A DNA stretch of 64,000 bases from JBFGJH01 sp041586155 (GTDB taxonomy: Bacteria > Actinomycetota > Acidimicrobiia > Spongiisociales > JAENVV01). The position numbers and the translations under genes were made by a program. Positions 7,581 to 14,598 of the stretch are shown here, piece after piece (position 1 is the first letter of the stretch; each line of letters begins with the position of its first letter). Where the stretch lies: contig JBFHAT010000010.1 in the NCBI GenBank assembly GCA_041586155.1, positions 1 to 64,000 of the forward strand, in the 5' to 3' direction. The notes under the pieces were generated by a model. The model had not been told where the DNA came from. It worked only from the letters and a program-made list of their open reading frames with translations, and ran no database searches.

Positions 7581-8168
7581 CTACCGACTCGGCGGTGGGT
7601 CTGCGCTCATGGCCCGCCGAGCGTCGCCGGCGTATTGAATTGCCGTCACCCAGTACAGCGTCACGCCGATCACACCTGCCGTCCAGCCAAGCGCTTGGAA
7701 GACGTTGGGAAGGACGCCTGCTGCGGCGAGGTAGAAGGACGGGATCGACCCGTACACCGCCGCAGTCGCCAATTTGCCCAGGTAGCGGACGTGGAGAGTG
7801 CCCCATCCCCCCGCCACGAGCCGTGCGGTGAGCGCAGTCATGAGCAGTTCCCTGACGAGAAGCGGCGCGGCGATGAGCGCCGGTACCACGCCTGCGATCC
7901 ATCCTCCGACGATGGCTGCGACGATGGCGAGCCTATCGGCGATCGGGTCGAGCTTGCGACCCAGCTCGGATTGCTGATCGAGCAGGCGGGCCAGGGTTCC
8001 ATCCACCCAGTCGGTGGCGCCGATGCCGATCAACACCAGGCCGGCCGTGCGAGCGTCATCTTGGGCGAGCAGCAGCCATAGGAAGTAAGGGACCGCCAGC
8101 ATTCGGGCGAAGGAGACGGCATTGGGGATGGTCCATACCCGGTGCGGGAGTGAATGCGCCTCGGGCAT
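7581..8168 (-). CDS. pgsA: CDP-alcohol phosphatidyltransferase (PgsA-like)
   Basis: A 195-residue membrane enzyme. The family signature DG-X2-AR-X8-G-X3-D-X3-D is complete in DGTLARLLDQQSELGRKLDP, followed by IADRL. About five hydrophobic segments are visible. It most likely makes phosphatidylglycerol phosphate from CDP-diacylglycerol and glycerol 3-phosphate, but related enzymes use inositol phosphate or other alcohols, so the substrate is not certain. The start ATG gives the usual family N terminus (WTIPNAVSFARM). It follows the importer operon on the same strand by 18 bases. Confidence 0.85.
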   Translation of the reverse strand: MPEAHSLPHRVWTIPNAVSFARMLAVPYFLWLLLAQDDARTAGLVLIGIGATDWVDGTLARLLDQQSELGRKLDPIADRLAIVAAIVGGWIAGVVPALIAAPLLVRELLMTALTARLVAGGWGTLHVRYLGKLATAAVYGSIPSFYLAAAGVLPNVFQALGWTAGVIGVTLYWVTAIQYAGDARRAMSADPPPSR

Positions 8169-8186
8169 CGGCGGGACGTACCGAGG

Positions 8187-9206
8187 TCAGGTCGACCGGT
8201 CGGAATGACCGTTGGCTTGGTGGAAGATCTCGGTGGTGCCTGCGAAATAGCATGCCGCCAGCGCTCCACCGGCTCGGATCATCGGCGGCTCCTCCCCGGC
8301 GCAGATGTCCTGGGCTTTCCAGCAGCGGGTCCGAAAGCGGCAGCCGGACGGCGGGTTGGTTGGCGACGGCACATCCCCTGTGAGGAGGATCCGCTGTTTG
8401 AGGCCCGGGGTCGGATCGGGCACCGGCACGGCGCTGAGGAGCGCCTGTGTGTAAGGATGCGAAGGCCGGTCGTAGATCTCCGACTCGGTGCCGATCTCGA
8501 CGATCTTGCCCAGGTACATCACCGCGACCCGATCGGAGATGTGCCGGACGACCGACAAGTCGTGGGCGATGAAGATGTAGGCCAAGCCCAGCTCGTCCTG
8601 CAGGTCCTCCAGCAGATTCACGACCTGCGCCTGCACCGACACGTCGAGCGCCGAGACCGGCTCGTCGGCGATGATGATCTTCGGTCGCAGCGCCAGCGCC
8701 CGGGCAACGCCCACCCGCTGCCGCTGCCCACCGGAGAACTGATGGGGATAACGATTGCTGTGGTCGGGGTTGAGGCCCACCAGCTCCAGCAGCTCCTTCA
8801 CCCTGTCCCGTCGCTGGTCTTTGGGAACAATGCCCGAATGGATCTCCCACGGCTCGGCGATGATGTCGCCCACCGTCATTCGAGGGTTGAGCGAGGCGTA
8901 CGGGTCCTGGAAGATGATCTGGATCTCGCGGCGCAGCTCGCGAAGCTCGCCCTTGTCGAGACTGAAGATGTCTCGCCCTTTGTAGATGGCCTTGCCGCCG
9001 GTTGAGTCGACCAGCCGAAGCAGGGTCTTGGCGACGGTGGACTTGCCGCAACCCGATTCGCCGACCAACCCCAGCGTCTCACCGTCATGGACATCGAAAC
9101 TGACGCCGTCCACGGCTCTGATCTCCCCGACCTGACGCTGGAAGACACCCGCCCTGATCGGGTAGGCGGTCTCCAGGTTCTGGACCGACAGCAGCGGCTC
9201 ACTCAT
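8187..9206 (-). CDS. Oligopeptide/dipeptide ABC importer ATPase, OppF/DppF type
   Basis: A 339-residue ATPase that powers a peptide-class ABC importer. Walker A is GLVGESGCGKST, the Q-loop region IIFQDPYASLNPR follows, then the signature FSGGQRQRVGVARAL and Walker B KIIIADEPVSALD. The C terminus has the oligopeptide-transporter extension with CRFRTRC and a later Cys, which in this family can hold a 4Fe-4S cluster. ATG 9206 is used because the upstream extension lies within the OppD frame; the genes overlap by eight bases. Partner permeases and binding protein follow upstream. Confidence 0.93.
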   Translation of the reverse strand: MSEPLLSVQNLETAYPIRAGVFQRQVGEIRAVDGVSFDVHDGETLGLVGESGCGKSTVAKTLLRLVDSTGGKAIYKGRDIFSLDKGELRELRREIQIIFQDPYASLNPRMTVGDIIAEPWEIHSGIVPKDQRRDRVKELLELVGLNPDHSNRYPHQFSGGQRQRVGVARALALRPKIIIADEPVSALDVSVQAQVVNLLEDLQDELGLAYIFIAHDLSVVRHISDRVAVMYLGKIVEIGTESEIYDRPSHPYTQALLSAVPVPDPTPGLKQRILLTGDVPSPTNPPSGCRFRTRCWKAQDICAGEEPPMIRAGGALAACYFAGTTEIFHQANGHSDRST

Positions 9207-10221
9207 CGAGGATCTCTCTGGCGAAATGGCAGGCCGAGCTGCGTCCTTCGCCGATGTCGATGAGTGGCGGATCCTCTTCCGTGCACAGCGGCTGGGCATA
9301 GCGACAGCGCGGATGGAATGAGCATCCCGACGGCCGGTGGAGCAGGTCGGGGGGCGACCCTTGGATGGGGCGTAGCCGGCCGCCCTTGTCGTCGGGTCGA
9401 GCCAACGACTCCATCAAGCCCTTCGTGTAGGGGTGTCCGGGGCGCGGATAGAGATCGGCGGCGTCGGCATTCTCGACGATCCTCCCGGCATACATCACCG
9501 AAACACGGTCCGCGACTTCGGCCACGACCCCCAAATCGTGCGTGATGAGGATGAGACCCATGCCGAGGTCTTCCCGAAGCCGGGCCAGTAGATCCATGAT
9601 CTGGGCTTGGACCGTGACGTCGAGGGCGGTCGTGGGCTCGTCGGCGATGAGCACGTCCGGGTCGAGGGCGAGGGCCATGGCAATCATCGCTCGTTGCCGC
9701 ATGCCGCCGGAGAACTCATGCGGGTAGGCGTCCACCCGTTGCTTGGCCGATGGGATCCCCACCATCTCCAACAGCTCGACGGCACGGAGCTTGGCCATCG
9801 ACTTCGAGGTTCCCCGGTGCTTGCGGAACATCTCGGCGATCTGCCAACCAACGGTGAAGACGGGGTTGAGGGCCGTCAGGGCATCTTGGAAGATCATCGA
9901 GACGTTCTCGCCGCGGATCTTGCGCCGTGACCGCTCGTCCATCTTCAAGAGGTCGCGACCGCGGTAGAGGATCTCGCCACCCGTCACGAATCCGGGCGGC
10001 GTGTCGATGATCCCCATGATCGCCTGGGCCGAGACGGTCTTGCCTGAACCCGATTCCCCCACGATCGCCAGCGTCTCACCGGCATCGACGTGGTAGCTCA
10101 CCCTGTCGGACGCTTTGACGGTTCCCATCCTCATCCGGAACTCGACCTCGAGGTCACGAACTTCGAGCAGATGCTGGCCGGCCGGCCCGGCCTCCTCGGG
10201 ACTTGCTTGCGTCTGGGTCAT
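9199..10221 (-). CDS. Oligopeptide/dipeptide ABC importer ATPase, OppD/DppD type
   Basis: A 340-residue ATPase paired with the OppF-type subunit. Walker A is AIVGESGSGKTVSA, then SMIFQDALTALNPVF, signature FSGGMRQRAMIAMAL and Walker B DVLIADEPTTALDVT. The C-terminal extension includes GCSFHPRCRYAQPLC with three cysteines. ATG 10221 overlaps the permease stop (ATGA); the in-frame start 49 codons upstream would lie inside the permease gene and gives an Arg/His-rich nonsense extension. Confidence 0.93.
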   Translation of the reverse strand: MTQTQASPEEAGPAGQHLLEVRDLEVEFRMRMGTVKASDRVSYHVDAGETLAIVGESGSGKTVSAQAIMGIIDTPPGFVTGGEILYRGRDLLKMDERSRRKIRGENVSMIFQDALTALNPVFTVGWQIAEMFRKHRGTSKSMAKLRAVELLEMVGIPSAKQRVDAYPHEFSGGMRQRAMIAMALALDPDVLIADEPTTALDVTVQAQIMDLLARLREDLGMGLILITHDLGVVAEVADRVSVMYAGRIVENADAADLYPRPGHPYTKGLMESLARPDDKGGRLRPIQGSPPDLLHRPSGCSFHPRCRYAQPLCTEEDPPLIDIGEGRSSACHFAREILDE

Positions 10222-11186
10222 CGCAGCTTCGGATCCAACGCGTCGCGGAGGGCGTCGCCCATGAGGATGAACGAGAACACGGTGACACTGAGGAAGATCC
10301 CGGGGAAGAACAACAGATGTGGGGCGGTGAGAATGCGGTTCTGAGCAGTGGAGATCATCAGCCCCCACGAGATGGCCGGGAGCTGCAGTCCCACGCCCAG
10401 GAACGACAGAGTCGCCTCCGCGGCAATGACGACCCCGACCGAGATGGTTCCGTAGACGATCACAGGGGTGATGCCGTTGGGAAGGATGTGACGGGTGATG
10501 ATCCGGAAGTCACTGGCGCCGAGTGCCCGCGCCGCCTGCACGAAGTCGGCTTCTTTCACCGACAACACCGACGAGCGCATGAGGCGCAACATGGTGGGCC
10601 AGCCGAACACGATCAGCACCAACGCCACTTGCCAGAAACCCCGCTCACCGAGAGCGTTGAGAAACACGATGCCGGCCAAGATGATCGGAATGGCGAACCA
10701 GATGTCGGCAAGGCGGGCGATGATCGCGTCGATCCACCCGCCGTAGTAGCCGGCGATCGAACCGAGGGTCACGGCGATGATCGAGGCGAACAGCATGACC
10801 ACGATGCCCATGGACACCGAGGTTCGAGCGCCGTAGATGGTCCTGGAGTAGTAGTCGCAGCCCTGCAGGTCATAGCCGAACCAGTTCTCGGCCGACGGCG
10901 TCCCGAGGGAGTTCCCCAAGGTGCACGTGCCTGGGGCGAACGGGTCGATCGACGTGAACAACTGTGGGGCAATCGCCATCACGATCATGAGCAGGATGAG
11001 CGCCGCCGAGATGAGGAAGATCGGCTTTTTGCGCAGCTCCTTCCACGCATCCGACCACAAGCTGGCTGGCTTGGCCGCTCTTGCGGTCGGAGAAGGAAGC
11101 TCGTCGTCGTGCTCGGTGGGCGGAAGCTCGTGCTCGCGAAGGCGCTCCAGCTCGCGCTGCCTCTCCGTGAGCGTCTCGTCAGTCAT
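10218..11186 (-). CDS. ABC importer permease, DppC/OppC type
   Basis: A 322-residue permease. A charged cytoplasmic N-terminal tail (about residues 1-48) precedes TM1 (about 52-74), an extracytoplasmic loop, and five further membrane segments. The EAA-type cytoplasmic loop is AARALGASDFRIITRHILPN. The extracytoplasmic loop contains two Cys residues (in GTCTLG and LQGCDYY) that may form a disulfide. ATG 11186 is chosen over a start 20 codons upstream since the latter is inside the DppB gene. It overlaps dppB by eight bases. Confidence 0.92.
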   Translation of the reverse strand: MTDETLTERQRELERLREHELPPTEHDDELPSPTARAAKPASLWSDAWKELRKKPIFLISAALILLMIVMAIAPQLFTSIDPFAPGTCTLGNSLGTPSAENWFGYDLQGCDYYSRTIYGARTSVSMGIVVMLFASIIAVTLGSIAGYYGGWIDAIIARLADIWFAIPIILAGIVFLNALGERGFWQVALVLIVFGWPTMLRLMRSSVLSVKEADFVQAARALGASDFRIITRHILPNGITPVIVYGTISVGVVIAAEATLSFLGVGLQLPAISWGLMISTAQNRILTAPHLLFFPGIFLSVTVFSFILMGDALRDALDPKLR

Positions 11187-12105
11187 ATCGGATCCTCGGG
11201 TCCAGCACTGCGTACAGGACGTCGACGATGAGATTGGACACTGCATAGATGATCACCAGCAGTGTGACGATCCCCACTACGACAGCCCCCTCCTGGCTGC
11301 GGGTCGCTTCGAAGACCGCCCGACCGATACCGGGAATGTTGAAGATCGTTTCGGTGACGATAGCCCCACCCATGAGGCTGCCCAGGTCGATGCCCAAGTA
11401 GGTCACGACCGGGATCAGTGAGTTGCGGAACGTGTGGACGCCGATGACCCGCGACCGGCTCAGACCCTTCGCTCGAGCGGTGCGCACGTAGTCGGCACGC
11501 AAGTTCTCGACCACGCTGGTGCGGGTGAGCCGAGCGACATATGCCAGCGACACGGAGGCCAGCACGATCGACGGGAGTAGATAGCCCCGGAACGTGGGGG
11601 GATTGCCTGCTGTGACGGGCAGCCAGCCGAGATCGACCCCGACCCACAGCTGGGCGATGAAGCCCAGCACGAAGATCGGTATCGAGATCACCGCCACCGT
11701 GCTCACTTTGACGAGGGTGTCCAGGAACTTGTCCTTGCGGATCCCGGCGATCACGCCGGCGATGATGCCCAAGATCACCTCGATCACGAACGCATAGATG
11801 GCGAGCCGGGCGGTGCGCGGAAACCGCTCCTTGATGATCTCGGTGACCTCCCGGCCGTTGAAGCTCTGGCCGAGATCGCCCTGGAACACGCCCTGCATGT
11901 ACAGGAAGTACTGCTCCGGCAGTGGTTTGTCGAGGTTGTATCGCTGGACCAGCTCCTGGCGGACGGTCTCGGGCATGGGCCGCTCTCCGGCCAGCGCCCG
12001 GATCGGATCGCCCGGAATTGCGAACACCATCGCAAAGATGAGAGCGGTAGCGCCAAAGAACACCAACACGAACTGCAATGCGCGCCGGATGATGTAAGCG
12101 GTCAA
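11179..12105 (-). CDS. ABC importer permease, DppB/OppB type
   Basis: A 308-residue permease with the standard N terminus (TAYIIRRALQFVLVFFG), six membrane segments and the cytoplasmic loop RTARAKGLSRSRVIGVHTFRN that docks the ATPases. The start codon is TTG at 12105. A five-codon ORF with a strong GAGGAG ribosome binding site ends in a TGA that overlaps this TTG, so translation may depend on reinitiation. The binding-protein gene lies upstream across a 166-base gap with a strong hairpin. Confidence 0.92.
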   Translation of the reverse strand: MTAYIIRRALQFVLVFFGATALIFAMVFAIPGDPIRALAGERPMPETVRQELVQRYNLDKPLPEQYFLYMQGVFQGDLGQSFNGREVTEIIKERFPRTARLAIYAFVIEVILGIIAGVIAGIRKDKFLDTLVKVSTVAVISIPIFVLGFIAQLWVGVDLGWLPVTAGNPPTFRGYLLPSIVLASVSLAYVARLTRTSVVENLRADYVRTARAKGLSRSRVIGVHTFRNSLIPVVTYLGIDLGSLMGGAIVTETIFNIPGIGRAVFEATRSQEGAVVVGIVTLLVIIYAVSNLIVDVLYAVLDPRIRYD

Positions 12106-12119
12106 CGCCGAACCCTCAT
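12102..12119 (-). other. Five-codon leader ORF overlapping the dppB start
   Basis: ATG AGG GTT CGG CGT TGA encodes M-R-V-R-R. GAGGAG lies ten bases before the ATG. The TGA overlaps the TTG start of the permease gene by two bases. This could be a coupling ORF that delivers ribosomes to the weak TTG, or a chance feature. There is no protein-level evidence. Confidence 0.3.
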
Positions 12120-12194
12120 CGCTGGAGTCTCCTCTCCCTCACTCCTCGAGTCCCATGCGGGGACTGTACTGCGCCTCGCGACCGTCTACAACGC

Positions 12195-12226
12195 GCTGCG
12201 GGCGGCACCGGAGTGCCGCCCGCAGC
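12195..12226 (-). terminator. Perfect 14-bp intercistronic hairpin
   Basis: The arms 12195-12208 and 12213-12226 are exact reverse complements separated by a four-base loop (CGGA). The hairpin begins 46 bases after the binding-protein stop and lies about 90 bases before the permease start. No T-run follows on the minus strand. It may act as a partial terminator or a 3' mRNA stabiliser that gives the binding protein more transcript than the permeases, as in other importer operons. Confidence 0.6.
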
Positions 12227-12271
12227 CTAGCCGTCGAGGCCCCAGATCCGGACCTCAGACTCGTTTCCTGA

Positions 12272-14044
12272 TCAACCGCCGGCCGTCAGCGCGCCGTAGT
12301 CGAGACGCCCGAAGGCATCGACGTACACGCCGTCGACGTTGTCGGTCCATGCGAACACGTTCTGGCCGTAGAACATCGGGATCAACGGCACGTCTTCACA
12401 AGCGATCGCCGCCGCCTCTTGATAGAGCGGGATGGCGTCGTTGATGTCGGCTTCGGCGTTGGCTTCGTCGATCTTGGCGTCGAAGTCCGAGTTGCTGTAG
12501 CCGGTGTTGTTGGAACCACCATTGGCAGGCGTGAACCTGGAGTCCAGCAGCAGCTGCCAGTAGTTCTGCGGATGCGGGTAGTCCATACCCCAACCCAGAC
12601 GGAACGGACCGGTGATCTCCTGCGCATCGAGGATGGGCAGGTAGTCGGCGAACTGGCGCGTCTCGAACGAGACGAGCGACGGGTCGAGACCCAGGTTGTT
12701 CGCCCACTGGTTCACGACAGCCTGCACCCAGTCGTCGTGACCGGCGCCCTCGTTGAACCACACGGTGATCGGTTCGGTGATACCACCCACCGAGTCGTAC
12801 AGCTCTTTGGCCGCAGCCGGGTCGAAGCCCCAGTTGTCACAGACGTTGGCCTCGTAACCGGGGATCACCGGCGACTGCAGGTTGAAAGCAGGCTCCCGGG
12901 TCCCGTTGAAGATCACGGTCGTGATCTCCTCCTGGTCGATCGCCATCGACAGCGCCGCCCGCAGGGTGGGGTCACTCCAGTTGGGATCGTAGGTCGGGAA
13001 GCCCAGGTAGTTGATCGACGAGCTGGGCGACGTGCCGTTGTTGGACACGGATGCCGCCACCTCATCGGCTCTCTCGGGCGTCACCGAGTCGACGATGTCG
13101 AGGTTGCCGGCCAGCAGCTCGTTTATGGCCGTGTCCACGTCGGCGAAGATGCGGAACTCGAGGCCGTCGATCTGGGCTGGGGCGCCACCTGCATAGTTGG
13201 GGTTCGCCACGGTGTTGATCCGAACATCGTGCTCCCACACGCCGTCGATCATGAACGGCCCGTTGCCCACGGGAGCCTCCTCGAACCCTGCGGGGTCGTC
13301 GAAGAACGCCTGGGGCGCCGGGTAGTAGGCCGTGTAGCCAAGACGGGTCATGAAGAACGTCTCAGGTACCTCGAGCTCGATCGTGAAGTTGAGGTCGTCG
13401 ACCGCGGTGAGACCGCTCAGGGTCTCCGAGGCCGGAGGCTGGTTCTCACAGTCAGCCACCTCGACGTCTTCGCCTTCCTCATCCTGCTCGGTGACCGTGC
13501 CGCACTGCAGATCGGCGTAACCGGCGATGTTGCTGAAGAACCCGGCAACCTGGGCGGCGTTGGGGCCGTAGGCGGCGTAGTTCCACGCGTTGATGAACGA
13601 CTCCGACGTCACGGGCGAGCCGTCGTGGAACGTCCACCCGTCGTTGAGGACGACGTTCCACGTCTGGCCACCGTCATCTGACGTGATCGACTCCGCAACA
13701 CCGGTGAACACCGGATCGGAGGAGACGGCGTCGTACTCGATCAGGCCCGTGAACAGGGCATCGAGCACGGCCGAACCCTCGGATTCGTTCGTGTTGGCCG
13801 GTGACAGGTGCTCGGGCTCGCCGATGTACGTCGAGATCGCACCCATGGGCTCCTCTGACGGCGGTTCGGTTGCGGGCGGCTCGGTCTCGGCCGTCGTCTC
13901 ATCCGTACCGCCGTCTGCTGTCGTCGCCGGGGCTTCGTCAGGGGCGGCGGTCGTGTCGCTGGTACCGCTGCTGCAGGCCGCAATGACAAGCAACAACGCA
14001 GCGAGGAACGCCACGTGACGAACCCGCGAGTTCAGTAGTCGCAT
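12272..14044 (-). CDS. Family 5 extracellular solute-binding lipoprotein
   Basis: A 590-residue substrate-binding protein of the peptide/nickel importer class. The lipoprotein signal ends with a lipobox at Cys24 (VIAAC). A Thr/Ala/Glu-rich linker follows to about residue 70, then the SBP_bac_5 domain with characteristic segments WTFHDGSPVTSESF and MAIDQEEITTVIFNG. ATG 14044 is used; an earlier in-frame start adds 13 residues before the signal peptide. Ribosome binding site GAGAGG lies about nine bases upstream. It is the first gene of the importer operon and probably sets its specificity; the transported compound is not predictable. Confidence 0.93.
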   Translation of the reverse strand: MRLLNSRVRHVAFLAALLLVIAACSSGTSDTTAAPDEAPATTADGGTDETTAETEPPATEPPSEEPMGAISTYIGEPEHLSPANTNESEGSAVLDALFTGLIEYDAVSSDPVFTGVAESITSDDGGQTWNVVLNDGWTFHDGSPVTSESFINAWNYAAYGPNAAQVAGFFSNIAGYADLQCGTVTEQDEEGEDVEVADCENQPPASETLSGLTAVDDLNFTIELEVPETFFMTRLGYTAYYPAPQAFFDDPAGFEEAPVGNGPFMIDGVWEHDVRINTVANPNYAGGAPAQIDGLEFRIFADVDTAINELLAGNLDIVDSVTPERADEVAASVSNNGTSPSSSINYLGFPTYDPNWSDPTLRAALSMAIDQEEITTVIFNGTREPAFNLQSPVIPGYEANVCDNWGFDPAAAKELYDSVGGITEPITVWFNEGAGHDDWVQAVVNQWANNLGLDPSLVSFETRQFADYLPILDAQEITGPFRLGWGMDYPHPQNYWQLLLDSRFTPANGGSNNTGYSNSDFDAKIDEANAEADINDAIPLYQEAAAIACEDVPLIPMFYGQNVFAWTDNVDGVYVDAFGRLDYGALTAGG

Positions 14045-14247
14045 TCGTAGATTCCTCTCATTTGGAACAGGTGTCCAATCCACAGGTTGGAGACCCGACG
14101 GGCGATTCTAATGGGTTTGCGGCTACCGCAAATCGTTTCGGGCTCATTCGTGGCTGGAGCGCTCCACCACCCAGTGAGACGGGCCGCAACGCTCGGTGAC
14201 CGAGTTCGCCGTCAACCTTGCCGCGGACCGGATCACGCTCGGCTGAG
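14045..14247. promoter_or_regulatory. Leader region of the importer operon
   Basis: About 200 bases between the paired hairpins and the binding-protein start. It must hold the promoter of the importer operon. No -35/-10 pair with a good match is obvious and no coding frame on either strand looks real. Confidence 0.3.
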
Positions 14248-14288
14248 GTACCGCACATCGGTACGTCTCACACACGGGAGTGTGAGAC
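14248..14288. repeat. Two abutting perfect hairpins
   Basis: The first hairpin has arms GTACCG (14248-14253) and CGGTAC (14259-14264) around a five-base loop. The second begins at the next base, with arms GTCTCACAC (14265-14273) and GTGTGAGAC (14280-14288) around six bases. They lie 14 bases after the stop of the small candidate ORF on the minus strand and could end the tRNA-Pro transcript or bind a dimeric regulator of the importer. No T-run follows. Confidence 0.5.
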
Positions 14289-14301
14289 ATGCGGACATTG
14301 C

Positions 14302-14445
14302 TCACACCATTGCCATCATGATCATGTTGGCACTGTTGTTGAAGGTGCCGGCGGCGCTAGCATCCGCGTCGTCGATCGAGCCCAGGCCGGCCGCGTGCAA
14401 TCTCCGTCGGAGCGCATCGTTCGTGGAACCAGGGCACCGGAACAG
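14302..14445 (-). CDS. Candidate 47-residue ORF or gene remnant after tRNA-Pro
   Basis: The frame ends with TGA at 14302 and is open back to 14475, but has no ATG, GTG or TTG start; CTG at 14445 would give 47 residues. About 80% of third positions are G or C in this frame, against about 57% in the frame I compared, which resembles the coding bias of real genes here. The C terminus reads TFNNSANMIMMAMV. GAGGGGG lies upstream but too far for an ideal ribosome binding site. It may be a small gene with a rare start or the tail of a decayed gene next to the tRNA. I do not recognise it. Confidence 0.3.
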   Translation of the reverse strand: MFRCPGSTNDALRRRLHAAGLGSIDDADASAAGTFNNSANMIMMAMV

Positions 14446-14484
14446 CGTGAACTGACGGTCCCCCTCACTCGTTCCTCACAGGAC

Positions 14485-14561
14485 TGGTCGGGCTGGCCGG
14501 ATTTGAACCGACGACCTCTTGACCCCCAGTCAAGCGCGCTACCAAGCTGCGCCACAGCCCG
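14485..14561 (-). tRNA. tRNA-Pro (anticodon GGG)
   Basis: The minus strand folds as a cloverleaf. The acceptor arms CGGGCTG and CAGCCCG pair fully, the D arm contains GGCGCAGCTTGGTAGCGCG, the anticodon stem CTTGA/TCAAG encloses CTGGGGG (anticodon GGG), and the T arm contains GGTTCAAATCC. The discriminator A and an encoded CCA (14487-14485) follow. It starts 37 bases after the end of the second binding-protein gene on the same strand, so cotranscription is possible. Confidence 0.97.
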
Positions 14562-14598
14562 TCGCCGGAAGTGTAGACCGGCCGGGCCGGCCCCGAAC

